Below are positions 18,146-27,477 of a stretch of 64,000 bases of DNA, piece after piece. The notes below the pieces were generated by a model. The model saw only the letters and a list, made by a program, of their open reading frames with translations, ran no database searches and was not told the origin of the DNA. Within the stretch, counting starts at the first letter, position 1. Each line of letters begins with the position of its first letter. A program made the position numbers and the translations under genes. The DNA is from Acinetobacter brisouisimilis (GTDB lineage Bacteria; Pseudomonadota; Gammaproteobacteria; Pseudomonadales; Moraxellaceae), in the NCBI RefSeq assembly GCF_000368265.1, contig NZ_KB851219.1:1433870-1497869 (forward strand), in the 5' to 3' direction.

Positions 18146-19333
18146 TTAACGTGATAAATACTTAGTCATTTCCTCAATGCCTTTTAAGGTCATTGGGTAC
18201 ATCTGCTGTTCAAAAATCTGCTGAATCAGGCCAATAGTTTTGGTATATGTCCAATAACGCTGGTCTTCTGGATTCAACCATGCCGTTTTCTGAAAATGTT
18301 GTCGGACGCGTTGTAGCCAGATTTGCCCCGACTCATCGTTCATATACTCAACTGAACCACCGACACTCTGTAACTCATAGGGTGCCATACTGGCATCACC
18401 AACGAAAATTACCCGATAGTCTGAGCTATAAGTATGGAGTAAATCCCAAGTGGATAATCGAGTTGTATTACGACGAGTATTGTCTTTCCAGACATAGTCA
18501 TACAGACAGTTATGAAAATAAAAATAATCCAGATGCTTAAACTCATTTTTTGCGGCACTGAACAAAGCTTCACACTGCTGAACATAGCCATCCATAGATC
18601 CGCCGACATCAAACAGCATGAGGACTTTTACACCATTACGGCGTTCTGGAACAAGCTGTACATCTAAAATGCCTTGTTTGGCTGTTGCCTGAATAGTGGC
18701 GTGAATATCGAGTTCTTGTGCCACACCTTGACGAGCAAAACGGCGTAAATAACGCAGTGCCAGTTGCATCTGACGTGAACTCAACACTTGTTCATCATCT
18801 AGGTTTTTATATTGACGCTGCTCCCAAACCTTGACTGCCGAACGTTTACGGCTCGGCCCACCAATTCGGATTCCTTCTGGATGATCACCATAAGCACCAA
18901 ACGGTGATGTTCCGCCTGTGCCAATCATTTTATTACCACCCTGATGCTTCTTCTGCTGCTCGTGCAACCGCTGTTCAAGCTGTTGCAATAACTCGGCTAA
19001 AGAATTGGCTTTTTGCAGTTCTGCTCTCTGCTGTTCAGTCAGGTTTTTTTCAATAAGTTCTAGATCAAACCATGCTTTAGGTAAGTGTTGCAGTTGATTT
19101 AAAATTTCTTCTTGAGTTAGGCGCTCAACCCCGTCCATATAAGCTTTAAATGCACGATCAAATTTATCGAAATAACGCTCGTCTTTTACCATGAGCATAC
19201 GTACAAGCCAATAAAATTGCTCAAGATCAGCAAATACCAAATTTTTTGCGATTGCCTGATTTAAATCGAGTAATTCTTGGGTGGTAACAGGAACGCCGTA
19301 TTTTCTTAAAGAATAAAATAGACGTATAAACAT
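18146..19333 (-). CDS. VWA domain protein, CoxE-like
   Basis: A 395-residue protein of the CoxE/VWA family. The N-terminal region (FYSLRKYGVPVTTQELLDLN) matches the usual opening. The C-terminal von Willebrand A-type domain carries a degenerate metal-site motif, DVGGSMDGYVQQCEALF (DxGxS), followed by FVGDASMAPYEL. Such proteins are encoded next to MoxR AAA ATPases and work with them as chaperone-like pairs inserting cofactors or remodelling targets. Here the MoxR gene ends 12 bases upstream. The client is unknown; the downstream TrpB-like gene is a possible one by position only. Confidence 0.88.
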   Translation of the reverse strand: MFIRLFYSLRKYGVPVTTQELLDLNQAIAKNLVFADLEQFYWLVRMLMVKDERYFDKFDRAFKAYMDGVERLTQEEILNQLQHLPKAWFDLELIEKNLTEQQRAELQKANSLAELLQQLEQRLHEQQKKHQGGNKMIGTGGTSPFGAYGDHPEGIRIGGPSRKRSAVKVWEQRQYKNLDDEQVLSSRQMQLALRYLRRFARQGVAQELDIHATIQATAKQGILDVQLVPERRNGVKVLMLFDVGGSMDGYVQQCEALFSAAKNEFKHLDYFYFHNCLYDYVWKDNTRRNTTRLSTWDLLHTYSSDYRVIFVGDASMAPYELQSVGGSVEYMNDESGQIWLQRVRQHFQKTAWLNPEDQRYWTYTKTIGLIQQIFEQQMYPMTLKGIEEMTKYLSR

Positions 19334-19345
19334 AAGTGTTGTCCG

Positions 19346-20191
19346 TTAACGCCGCGACATTTGAGCAAGACGTTCGAGCAATTGTAAATCTTGCTCATTT
19401 TTTATCAGTGCGCCATACAGAGGCGGCAAGGCTGATTGTTGTTGTAGCGCCTGCTCAGGCAAATCATCCGCTAAAATAAGCGCTAACCAGTCAATCAATT
19501 CAGAAGTTGATGGTGCTTTTTTTAAGTTCGGAATATCTCTAAGTTTATAAAAGACCTGTAACGCCTGACTGAGCAAATTCTGCGAGATCTGTGGAAAATG
19601 TACCGCAACAATTTTCCGCATTATAGCTTCATCTGGAAACTCAATATAATGAAAAAAACAGCGACGCAAGAAAGCAGTCGGCAATTCTTTTTCATTGTTT
19701 GAGGTAATAATCACGATGGGGCGTTGCTTGGCATGAATGGTCTGATTGGTTTCATAGACATAAAATGACATTTTGTCTAATTCATGCAGCAAATCATTTG
19801 GAAACTCAATATCTGCTTTATCAATTTCATCAATCAACAAGACACAGCGTTCAGTGCTGGTAAAAGCCTCCCATAATTTGCCAGGCTTAATATAATGCTG
19901 GATATCATAAACGCGGCTATCACCAAGTTGACTATCGCGTAAGCGCGACACCGCATCATATTCATATAGCCCTTGTTGAGCTTTAGTGGTCGACTTGATA
20001 TGCCATGTAATCAGCTTCAAACCCAAACTCGCAGCGACTTGCTCTGCAAGTAAAGTTTTCCCTGTTCCCGGCTCACCTTTAACCAATAATGGTTTTTCCA
20101 AAGTACAGGCAGCATTCACTGCGAGTTTGAGTCCATCTGCCGCAATATACTGTGATGTCCCTTGAAACTGCGCTGTCACTTTGGCAACCAT
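19346..20191 (-). CDS. MoxR-family AAA+ ATPase
   Basis: A 281-residue AAA+ ATPase of the MoxR/CoxD kind. The P-loop GEPGTGKT is at residues 39-46. Walker B is CVLLIDEIDKAD, sensor 1 is IVIITSNNEKELPTAFLRRC, and the arginine-finger region is included in it. MoxR proteins form rings and act as chaperones for a partner VWA protein, here the next gene. The upstream gene is 15 bases away, so it sits inside a multi-gene operon. Length is normal for the CoxD-like subgroup. Confidence 0.92.
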   Translation of the reverse strand: MVAKVTAQFQGTSQYIAADGLKLAVNAACTLEKPLLVKGEPGTGKTLLAEQVAASLGLKLITWHIKSTTKAQQGLYEYDAVSRLRDSQLGDSRVYDIQHYIKPGKLWEAFTSTERCVLLIDEIDKADIEFPNDLLHELDKMSFYVYETNQTIHAKQRPIVIITSNNEKELPTAFLRRCFFHYIEFPDEAIMRKIVAVHFPQISQNLLSQALQVFYKLRDIPNLKKAPSTSELIDWLALILADDLPEQALQQQSALPPLYGALIKNEQDLQLLERLAQMSRR

Positions 20192-20206
20192 AAAGCCTTC
20201 CTTTTG

Positions 20207-20596
20207 CTAAAATGGAGCAGTATTTTTGGTTTGCTGAGATTTATTTTGTAAAAATTTTAACCAGAAGAAACCCACCACACTGCCTAAACCAATCACAAAT
20301 AAAATTGTAGCTAGATTTACCCACATCAAATTATGATCATGCGTAAAGATACCAAACATGAGTCCAAATACAGCAGGAGCAATTGCAGCATTACTCCCAT
20401 CTGAAATGCTCGGCGTCACCATAAATGCAAACACAATCCACGTCGACATTGCACAAAATTTTGGATACGGCCTAGTCATTAAATACCACAGCAGCAACAC
20501 AAGAATTGCACCTGCAACATACACACTCACTGCAATAATATTTTCAGGAATCACTGTGAGAAATGTCATCGTTTGATGCACGATGCTTGTATCCAT
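20207..20596 (-). CDS. Hypothetical inner-membrane protein
   Basis: A 129-residue protein with about four membrane helices (near residues 18-42, 48-60, 65-85 and 95-117) and a short cytoplasmic tail rich in Lys and Gln. No motif is recognised. It begins two bases after the ycgL stop and ends 15 bases before moxR, so it is co-transcribed with both. GAGG lies nine bases upstream of the ATG. Position suggests a connection to the MoxR/VWA pair, but that is guesswork. Confidence 0.75.
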   Translation of the reverse strand: MDTSIVHQTMTFLTVIPENIIAVSVYVAGAILVLLLWYLMTRPYPKFCAMSTWIVFAFMVTPSISDGSNAAIAPAVFGLMFGIFTHDHNLMWVNLATILFVIGLGSVVGFFWLKFLQNKSQQTKNTAPF

Positions 20597-20598
20597 CG

Positions 20599-20904
20599 TT
20601 AAGCGCCTCGCAATCCTTCAGGTTCGACTGCATTTGGATTAATGAGGCCTTCTGGTGGAACCTGAATAAAGAAACCCTTGGTTTGTAAAGAGTCAATCAC
20701 ATGCAATACATTGGCACGCGCCAACTTGCGTGTTTCAGTTAACTCAAGATGCATAACAAATGTTGCGCGCCCAAAAGCAACGCTTAACATTTCTGGAACA
20801 TTCGCAAATGGATCTTCATGCGCCTGCTCTGCATTTTGACGTGCAACATACAAATACATTTCATCTTTTTTGCTAGAGCGATAAATATCACAATGCACAA
20901 CCAT
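20599..20904 (-). CDS. YcgL domain protein
   Basis: A 101-residue protein beginning [20 protein letters not shown], the hallmark of the YcgL family, followed by [20 protein letters not shown] and the closing [14 protein letters not shown]. The fold is a small alpha/beta domain of unknown role. It is commonly found next to RNase D, and here rnd lies 103 bases upstream on the same strand. Start 20904 is chosen because the family begins just before CxIYRSSK; the upstream reading is out of family. Confidence 0.9.
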   Translation of the reverse strand: MVVHCDIYRSSKKDEMYLYVARQNAEQAHEDPFANVPEMLSVAFGRATFVMHLELTETRKLARANVLHVIDSLQTKGFFIQVPPEGLINPNAVEPEGLRGA

Positions 20905-21007
20905 AACCACGGCACTCTTATAATACAGAAATAACAATATCGAAAATAACCGAATCTAGCATCATTATTGACGCTAGAGTCATGAATATTCTATAGGATT
21001 TTTTGAG

Positions 21008-22174
21008 TTATTGGCGAACTTTCATCTGCTCAGCCAGATTTTCCTGATCTTGCTGCAAGATTTCGAGCAATGGCTGGGTGAGTAATTCATAGCGCCACCC
21101 CATGAGGTAACTGGACAATTTCTGTGTTGTTTGCGGCATAACAATATATTGATAGAGCTCATTGAGCCACTTCTTACGCATAAGTACCGCATGTGGGATA
21201 CTGGTCTGTTCAACCACCCCACCAATCATACGATCGATCTGCTCTGCTACTGGCTTGGAAATATGTTTGACTGGTCGTGGAATGCTGGCAGGCCAAAGCT
21301 CTTTCTCTGGTAAATATTTCAATAAGTCCAGAATAAGCTTACCGTACTCACGGATAACATTTGGACGAATATGCTTAATGTGCGAGAGCTGAAAATGGTT
21401 ACGTGGATTTTTTTCAACCAAATCAATCATGCTCGAATTTTTTAACAAAAAGCTCCGTGGGATATTTAAGCTTTTTGCAAATTGTTCTCGCCAGATACTC
21501 AACTGCTGTAATTGCATCAGTTGGCGACGTGAGTGGCGATAATTTCCAATATCGGTATATAACAACTCTATTGGCGTTTGCTGTGCAATTTCTTCAGTCA
21601 AGTGTTGACAATCTTCTAACACAAACTCAAGCAAACCTTTCTCTTGGAGTTGCGACTTTAATCGTTGTGCCAGATGATTCAGATAAATAACATCGTTGGC
21701 AGCATAACAGAGCTGTTTATCTGACAATGGGCGAGCCAGCCAGTCTGAACGCGTCTGATCTTTTTCAATATCAATGTCGATCATTTGCTTCAACGCATTT
21801 TGATAACTGACCTGTAAACCATGCCCTAAAAATGACATCGCAACCTGTGTATCAAATACATTATTTAACTGGCGAACTTGAGCATAATGATAAATTAAAT
21901 CAATGTCTTCACCACAGGCATGGAAAATATTTTGCTGGGCTGTTGCCAATTTTTTCCAGAACTCAGTCAAATCTAAATTTACACCGTCTAGCAAATAAGT
22001 TTGCTCAGAAACATTGATCTGGAATACACCTAATTTTGGCCGCAGCGTATCAACCTTGATAAATTCACTATCGAGTGCGTAAATGGCACTTTGGTCCATG
22101 GCAGCTAAGACCATCTCGAGTTCGGGTTGATGCTGAATAAAATGATACATGTTCTTGCAAAATGCGTGATGCAT
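21008..22174 (-). CDS. rnd: Ribonuclease D
   Basis: A 388-residue 3'-5' exoribonuclease for tRNA and other stable RNA 3' ends. The DEDDy active site is visible: ALDSEF (Asp, Glu), FHACGEDIDLI (Asp) and CYAANDVIYL (Tyr, Asp). HRDC-type helical domains follow in the C-terminal half (LSIWREQFAKSLNIPRSFLL). Length is normal. The first ATG has GAGGT only two bases upstream, so the second Met, eight codons on (22150), is a possible start. It probably heads the ycgL-moxR transcript. Confidence 0.92.
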   Translation of the reverse strand: MHHAFCKNMYHFIQHQPELEMVLAAMDQSAIYALDSEFIKVDTLRPKLGVFQINVSEQTYLLDGVNLDLTEFWKKLATAQQNIFHACGEDIDLIYHYAQVRQLNNVFDTQVAMSFLGHGLQVSYQNALKQMIDIDIEKDQTRSDWLARPLSDKQLCYAANDVIYLNHLAQRLKSQLQEKGLLEFVLEDCQHLTEEIAQQTPIELLYTDIGNYRHSRRQLMQLQQLSIWREQFAKSLNIPRSFLLKNSSMIDLVEKNPRNHFQLSHIKHIRPNVIREYGKLILDLLKYLPEKELWPASIPRPVKHISKPVAEQIDRMIGGVVEQTSIPHAVLMRKKWLNELYQYIVMPQTTQKLSSYLMGWRYELLTQPLLEILQQDQENLAEQMKVRQ

Positions 22175-22364
22175 TACCTCAAAGGTGAGAAAAATAACGC
22201 TAAACCGTTTTACATATTAACCGATGAATCAGAAACCTGTCGATTGCGATAATTGTCAACAATTTAAAAAAACCACTCCTATTGTTATATTTTTGACCAA
22301 GCAATAAAAGTCATTTTATTGTTTTTATAATCTGCATATTTTAAACAATTTTAATTTAAAACTA

Positions 22365-22390
22365 AAAAACCACTCAAATGATAGGTTTTT
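22365..22390 (-). terminator. Possible recR terminator
   Basis: A seven-base stem AAAAACC / GGTTTTT with a twelve-base loop, about 16 bases after the recR stop and followed by T on the minus strand. The stem is A-T-rich and weak. Confidence 0.45.
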
Positions 22391-22405
22391 GAATGGCAAA
22401 CTGGA

Positions 22406-23005
22406 TTATTTCAATTGCATACGATGATGCAAGGCTTGGCTTAACGTATGACTATCAACATACTCAAGCTCTCCACCTTGTGGCACACCTTGAGCAATTC
22501 GCGTCATGCTGACAGGTAAAGTCTTACACGCTTCCAAAATATAATGTGCTGTTGCCTGACCTTCGATCGTTGCATTGGTTGCCAGAATCACTTCCTGAAT
22601 CTGCCCCTGTTTTAAGCGTTGAACCAATGCGGGAATACCAATTTCTTCAGGTCCAATACCATCTAACGGCGACAAATGCCCACCAAGTACATAATATTTC
22701 CCATGAAATCCAGCGCTTTGCTCAATTGCCATAACATCGGCAGGAGATTCAACCACACACAGCACCGTGTCATCTCGACGTGGTGATGCACATATCTCGC
22801 AAATTTCATCCTCACTCAGCGAATGACACACATGACAGCTTTGAATATAAGATGCCGCTTCATGCAAAGCATGGGCAAGTTGAAAAGCACCTTCACGGTT
22901 TTTCATCACCAGATGCAGCGCCATACGCTGGGCCGACTTTGGCCCAACGCTTGGCAAGGTGCGCAATGCTTGAACAAGCTGTTCAAAACGGGGACTAAAC
23001 ACCAA
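22406..23005 (-). CDS. recR: Recombination protein RecR
   Basis: A 199-residue protein of the RecFOR pathway that helps load RecA on gapped DNA. It has the N-terminal HhH motif (LRTLPSVGPKSAQRMALHL), a four-cysteine zinc finger (SCHVCHSLSEDEICEIC), and a Toprim domain (VVESPADVMAIEQSAGFHG), with the Walker-like C-terminus QGVPQGGELEYVD. All elements are intact and the length is standard. It begins eight bases after ybaB, the usual pairing. Confidence 0.97.
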   Translation of the reverse strand: MVFSPRFEQLVQALRTLPSVGPKSAQRMALHLVMKNREGAFQLAHALHEAASYIQSCHVCHSLSEDEICEICASPRRDDTVLCVVESPADVMAIEQSAGFHGKYYVLGGHLSPLDGIGPEEIGIPALVQRLKQGQIQEVILATNATIEGQATAHYILEACKTLPVSMTRIAQGVPQGGELEYVDSHTLSQALHHRMQLK

Positions 23006-23013
23006 ATAATCCC

Positions 23014-23343
23014 TTAGAACAAACCAGATAAACCAGGTGGCAAACCTGTGCCAGCATTTGCAGCTTTCATTTTTTCTTCTGAAATTGCTTCAGCCTGACG
23101 TGATGCATCGTTCATTGCGGCTGCAATCAAGTCTTCAACCATGTCTGCTTCGTCTTGTAGCAACTCTGGGTTAATTTCAATACGTTTTACCACATGACGG
23201 CAAGTCATAGTGACTTTTACAAGACCACCACCCGCTTCAGCATGCACTTCAGTTTGTGCCAACTCTTCTTTGGCTTTTTTAATATTGCTTTCCATGTCTT
23301 TTTGCATGCGCTGGGCTTGCTGCATCAGCATATTAATATTCAT
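23014..23343 (-). CDS. ybaB: Nucleoid-associated protein YbaB/EbfC
   Basis: A 109-residue dimeric DNA-binding protein. The family core is clear: [20 protein letters not shown] then [20 protein letters not shown] and the C-terminal glycine-rich [12 protein letters not shown]. It associates with the nucleoid and is normally encoded between dnaX and recR. Here recR follows as expected, but the upstream neighbour is metZ, 16 bases away, instead of dnaX. Confidence 0.95.
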   Translation of the reverse strand: MNINMLMQQAQRMQKDMESNIKKAKEELAQTEVHAEAGGGLVKVTMTCRHVVKRIEINPELLQDEADMVEDLIAAAMNDASRQAEAISEEKMKAANAGTGLPPGLSGLF

Positions 23344-23359
23344 CAGATTGACTCCAAAA

Positions 23360-24547
23360 TTAAATCAGATCGAGACCACGAGAAAGGTCGGCAATAATAT
23401 CATGAATATCTTCCAAACCAACCGATACACGAATAAGACCTTCACGAATTCCTGCAGCAGCTTTAGCCGCATCGGATAATTTACCATGTGTCGTGGTCGC
23501 CGGGTGAGTAATGGTTGATTTTACATCACCCAAGTTACCGGTAATTGAAATAAACTGGGTACTATCAATTACTTTCCAAGCTGCTTCACGACCACCTTTC
23601 ACTTCAAAAGATACAATGCCACCAAAGCCGGATTGCTGTTTTGCCGCCAATTCATGTCCTACATGTTCAGGTAAGCCTGCATAGTAAACTTTCTCAACTT
23701 TATCATGCTGATTGAGCCACTCAGCCAGTTTTTGTGCACTTTGACAGTGTGCATTCATACGCAAACGCAAAGTTTCCAAGCCTTTCAAGAATACCCATGC
23801 ATTAAATGGGCTCATAGACGGGCCAAGGGTACGCACCACACCAAACACTTCTTCAAGTAATTGATGTTTACCGACCACTGCACCGCCTAAAGCACGCCCC
23901 TGACCATCGATATATTTGGTTGCAGAGTAAATCACAAGGTCTGCACCAAACTTGACTGGTTGCTGTAAAGCAGGCGTACAGAAGCTGTTATCAATTGCCA
24001 ACAACGCACAATGTGCATGTGCCAGATCAGAAAGTGCCTGAATATCCGCAATTTCAGCCAATGGATTTGATGGAGATTCAACAAAGAAGAGTTTGGTTTC
24101 TGGACGAATCGCATCTTGCCAAGCTTGTAAATTGGTCAAATCTACAAAATCAACTGCAACGCCAAATTTACCAATATATTTTTCAAACAGGCTGACGGTA
24201 GAACCAAACACAGCACGCGAACAAATCACATGATCGCCGGCTTTTAAGTATGCCATCGCAATTGCCAAGATCGCACCCATACCCGAACCTGTTGCCACTG
24301 CACGTTCTGCACCATCTAAGGCTGCCAGACGTTTTTCAAACATGGCAACTGTCGGGTTAGTGAAACGTGAATAGATATTGCCTGGCTCTTTGCCTGAGAA
24401 TTTTGCTGCAGCTTCAGCAGCGTTGGCATAGACAAAAGATGAAGTCAGGAAAATCGGTTCACTATGTTCACCCTCGAAACTGCGAGTGTGCCCTGTACGG
24501 ATGGCTAAAGTATCTAATTGATATTGGGAATCGTCGTGCTGGCTCAT
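23360..24547 (-). CDS. metZ: O-succinylhomoserine sulfhydrylase MetZ
   Basis: A 395-residue PLP enzyme of the Cys/Met metabolism family. It makes homocysteine directly from O-succinylhomoserine and sulfide. The PLP lysine is K211 in [12 protein letters not shown]. Other signatures are [39 protein letters not shown] and [21 protein letters not shown]. It most resembles MetZ rather than MetB or MetY, judged by the [12 protein letters not shown] segment and length. The homocysteine feeds MetH, encoded at 39.5 kb. Its stop lies 16 bases before ybaB. Confidence 0.93.
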   Translation of the reverse strand: MSQHDDSQYQLDTLAIRTGHTRSFEGEHSEPIFLTSSFVYANAAEAAAKFSGKEPGNIYSRFTNPTVAMFEKRLAALDGAERAVATGSGMGAILAIAMAYLKAGDHVICSRAVFGSTVSLFEKYIGKFGVAVDFVDLTNLQAWQDAIRPETKLFFVESPSNPLAEIADIQALSDLAHAHCALLAIDNSFCTPALQQPVKFGADLVIYSATKYIDGQGRALGGAVVGKHQLLEEVFGVVRTLGPSMSPFNAWVFLKGLETLRLRMNAHCQSAQKLAEWLNQHDKVEKVYYAGLPEHVGHELAAKQQSGFGGIVSFEVKGGREAAWKVIDSTQFISITGNLGDVKSTITHPATTTHGKLSDAAKAAAGIREGLIRVSVGLEDIHDIIADLSRGLDLI

Positions 24548-24879
24548 GAGCTCTACTCTTTATATAACGCTATGCATAGAATCAAAACTGCCAACATTTT
24601 GAGCGCCTTATAGCCAATCGGTCAAGGTAAAATATTTCATGATTACGCTACCGCTATGCATTTTTTGAGCAATTATTGTTTTCACAGCCAAGTTTCAAGC
24701 TCACAAATTTGCTATTTGCATCGATTTTCAGCAATCGTTTAAATTTATAAGGCCATTTTACATTGCCGATCTTATCAAAATTGGTTATATCAATAGCAGA
24801 AGATTGCCATTTCAGTATGTAGTGATTTTGGCATAGTGATTGCTTTAAAGCTCCCAATCCATATTATCAAGGACTTATC
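24548..24879. other. Divergent promoter gap
   Basis: Some 330 bases between the divergent metZ and dehydrogenase genes. It should hold both promoters. No riboswitch, repeat or small gene could be recognised. Confidence 0.5.
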
Positions 24880-25755
24880 ATGACCATCTCATCTGTTGCA
24901 TTCCTCGGTTTAGGTGCTATGGGCTACCGTATGGCAGCACATTTACCGAAACACTTTGAGCAAGTTCTGGTTTGGAACCGCACAGAAGAAAAAGCCAAAC
25001 AACATGCTCAAACATATGCAACACAAGCAGTTTCTTTAGAACAAGCAGTACAAGCCGATATTATTTTTTCTTGCTTGCCGACCAGCCAAGACGTTGAAAA
25101 CCTGATTAACAGTGTCAAAATTAAATCAGGTGCTATTTGGATCGATTGTACCAGTGGTGTTCCTGCGAGCGCACAACAACTCGCAGCACAGCTTAAACAG
25201 CATGGTGTTGACTACCTTGATGCACCTGTGAGCGGACAAACAGTTGGAGCTGAAAATGCGACATTAACTGTTATGGTAGGTGGCGATGCAGCAGCCTTTG
25301 AACGTGCTTTACCTGCCATGCAAGCGGTTGGAAAACTGATTAAACATGTTGGCGAATCAGGTGCAGGTTTTGCAGTAAAAGCGGTCAACAATATGCTCAT
25401 GGCAGTACATTTATGTGCAGCTTGTGAGGGTGCAACCACATTAAAAGCGCACGGCGTAAACCTGACAGAAGCATTTGAATGCATCAATGCGTCAAGTGGG
25501 CAAAGCACCGTGACTAGCAATATCGTACCCAACCGTATCTTTAACCGTAGTTTCCCACTGACTTTTGCTTTGCCACTTCTGGCAAAAGATACAGGCATCG
25601 CGGTTGATCTGGTACGTGAAGCCAAACTTGCTGCACCTGTGATTGGTTTGTCACAAAGCCTGATTCAAGCTGCCAATGCTTTAGCTGAAGAAAACAGTGA
25701 CTTTTCTACTGTGGCAAAAATGTACGAATCATGGAGCAAGATTACAATTGAGTAA
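24880..25755 (+). CDS. NAD(P)-dependent beta-hydroxyacid dehydrogenase
   Basis: A 291-residue enzyme of the 3-hydroxyisobutyrate dehydrogenase family. It has the Rossmann motif GLGAMGYRMA near residue 10, the substrate-binding DAPVSGQTVGAENATLTVMVGG, and the catalytic lysine in AVKAVNNMLMA. Reaction: NAD(P)-linked oxidation of a short beta-hydroxyacid or the reverse reduction. The exact substrate (hydroxyisobutyrate, tartronate semialdehyde or similar) cannot be told. Length is standard. It stands alone, divergent from metZ. Confidence 0.9.
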   Translation: MTISSVAFLGLGAMGYRMAAHLPKHFEQVLVWNRTEEKAKQHAQTYATQAVSLEQAVQADIIFSCLPTSQDVENLINSVKIKSGAIWIDCTSGVPASAQQLAAQLKQHGVDYLDAPVSGQTVGAENATLTVMVGGDAAAFERALPAMQAVGKLIKHVGESGAGFAVKAVNNMLMAVHLCAACEGATTLKAHGVNLTEAFECINASSGQSTVTSNIVPNRIFNRSFPLTFALPLLAKDTGIAVDLVREAKLAAPVIGLSQSLIQAANALAEENSDFSTVAKMYESWSKITIE

Positions 25756-25840
25756 TCTTTAAACATTGCAATTTGGTGCAACTGTATCCATATTAAACCT
25801 TGTGTATAAACACATATCGTTACAAATGAAGGAACAGCTC

Positions 25841-26107
25841 ATGAAGAAGTTTTCAGTTGCGCTTATTGCGATGTTGGCAGGATTGTTCAGCATTAATGCG
25901 CTTGCAGCCTCTGAGCAGGAATGTCAAAAACTCAAAGATGACTATAATCTGATTTATGCGTCAAAAGGTTATTGTTTTAGCGATCCTGAAGCCAAAGCAA
26001 AATATGGTAACGACAACTGTCATACCACCAAACCAAAATTTTCTGAAAAAGAGCAACAAAAACTTGACCAGATCAAAGCTCGTCAGAAAGAATTAAGCTG
26101 TAAATAA
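25841..26107 (+). CDS. Secreted YARHG-like domain protein
   Basis: An 88-residue protein with a signal peptide (MKKFSVALIAMLAGLFSINA, cleavage after LAA) and a mature part with NLIYASKGYCFSDPEAKAKY. That segment resembles the YARHG domain (N-IYARHGY-F-----K-YF). Four cysteines suggest disulfides in the periplasm. GAAGGA lies eight bases upstream of the chosen ATG; a longer upstream reading spoils the signal peptide. Role unknown. Confidence 0.8.
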   Translation: MKKFSVALIAMLAGLFSINALAASEQECQKLKDDYNLIYASKGYCFSDPEAKAKYGNDNCHTTKPKFSEKEQQKLDQIKARQKELSCK

Positions 26108-26131
26108 TTCAGCACTTTAAGGAAATACGTT

Positions 26132-26548
26132 ATGGCATATAATGACCAAAATATTTTTGCAAAAATTTTACGTGGCGAAATCCCAGCAATTAAAGTCTAT
26201 GAAGATGACCGCGTACTTGCATTTATGGACATTATGCCGCAAGCCGATGGCCATACTTTGGTTATACCAAAAGCTCAGGCAGAAACTTTACTGGACTTGC
26301 CTGCAGAAGATGCAGCCTACACCATTCAAATTGTGCAAAAAATAGCACGTGCCATTGAAACTGCACTGAGTGCAAAAGGCATTGTGCTGATGCAACTTTC
26401 GGGCGAAGCCGCAGGACAAACTGTACCCCATGTGCATTTTCATCTGATTCCAAGTTCAGTACATAAGCTAGGGCGACACGCTGCAGAAATGGGCGATCAG
26501 GAGAAAATCAAAGGCTTTGCAGAAAAAATTAAAGCTGCACTAGCATAA
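26132..26548 (+). CDS. HIT (histidine triad) family protein
   Basis: A 138-residue nucleotide hydrolase of the HIT superfamily, HinT-like branch. The triad HVHFH is at residues 100-104 (H100, H102, H104), followed by LIPSS. The N-terminal NIFAKILRGEIPAIKVYEDD and MDIMPQADGHTLVIPK are classic. These enzymes hydrolyse adenosine phosphoramidates or dinucleoside polyphosphates. The ribosome site AAGGAAA precedes the ATG. It lies 24 bases after the YARHG-like gene and may be co-transcribed. A terminator follows. Confidence 0.95.
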   Translation: MAYNDQNIFAKILRGEIPAIKVYEDDRVLAFMDIMPQADGHTLVIPKAQAETLLDLPAEDAAYTIQIVQKIARAIETALSAKGIVLMQLSGEAAGQTVPHVHFHLIPSSVHKLGRHAAEMGDQEKIKGFAEKIKAALA

Positions 26549-26554
26549 AAACAT

Positions 26555-26581
26555 AAAAAAAGGAGCAATTGCTCCTTTTTT
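26555..26581 (+). terminator. Terminator of HIT gene
   Basis: Stem AAAAAAGGAGC / GCTCCTTTTTT with an AATT loop, directly after the HIT stop codon. The T run on the other strand could also serve the convergent GST gene. Confidence 0.85.
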
Positions 26582-26619
26582 CTTATTTAATTTAAAAATA
26601 GTTTGATAAAAAACAATAA

Positions 26620-27231
26620 TTAACTAATTAAACCTTCATCACGCATTGCGATTTGCACAGACTGGCGCACAGCTACTTTGTTACGTAACTCAATAATGTG
26701 CTTATATGAGTCAAGCTCATGCTTAATTAACGGTGACCAGTTGGTCAGCACAAACAAATAAGCGTCAGCAGGACCAAAATTATCGCCAACCAAGTATTCA
26801 GTATCCGAGTTGGCAATCGCCTGATCAATATAATCTAGCAATCGGTCTATTTCCTGATAGGCTCTAGATTTTTCTTCATCTGTCAGTGGTTTACCAAAAA
26901 ATACAGCATACGCATCATGCAATTCTGAATTTAAGAAACCCAACCATTCCAACACTTTAGCACGTCCCAAACCTGAGGGTGGAATCAAGTCCTGATGTGG
27001 ATCATGCTGTGCCAAGAAAGGTAAAATCGCAACCATTTCAGTTAAAATCAAGCCTGGGTTAATTTCTAAAGCTGGCACATAGCCTTTTGGGTTAATTTGA
27101 TAATAATCACTCCCTTTTTCTGTGGTATGGGTTTTTAAGTTGACTTTTTCCAAGTCAAAATCAACATTAATTTCATTTAATATAATATGGGCTGCAAGTG
27201 AGCAAGCCCCTGGCGAATAATACAGCTTCAT
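26620..27231 (-). CDS. Glutathione S-transferase, beta class-like
   Basis: A 203-residue GST. The thioredoxin-like N-domain opens MKLYYSPGACSLAAHIILNE with Cys10, the hallmark of the bacterial beta class, and contains NPKGYVPALEI with the cis-proline. The all-helical C-domain carries the N-capping FGPADAYLFVLTNW. It conjugates or reduces electrophiles using glutathione in the cytosol; the substrate is unknown. Monocistronic, length normal. Confidence 0.92.
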   Translation of the reverse strand: MKLYYSPGACSLAAHIILNEINVDFDLEKVNLKTHTTEKGSDYYQINPKGYVPALEINPGLILTEMVAILPFLAQHDPHQDLIPPSGLGRAKVLEWLGFLNSELHDAYAVFFGKPLTDEEKSRAYQEIDRLLDYIDQAIANSDTEYLVGDNFGPADAYLFVLTNWSPLIKHELDSYKHIIELRNKVAVRQSVQIAMRDEGLIS

Positions 27232-27477
27232 AGCTTGTCTCTCGTCCTTTTTCTGTGTTTTTTACTCTGACTTTATTGTTTTAAAACGCCACGATACAAC
27301 TTGCAAGTGCTGAATCACGAAAATTGCAAAAAAGTACATTACTTGCAAAAAAACAATAAAACTTATTTTCTGTTGTCTAAAGCTATAGCATCATCGTGTG
27401 GATGAGAGATTTTTTATTTGACTTGCTTAAATCGCGACTTAAAATATCGGTTTTTTAATCCATTGAATTCCATTCTT

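Noticed and set aside
24654..24857. A 67-codon open frame on the minus strand between metZ and the dehydrogenase gene
   Set aside because: It has no ribosome site and fills a divergent promoter gap; the sequence is low in complexity and not protein-like.
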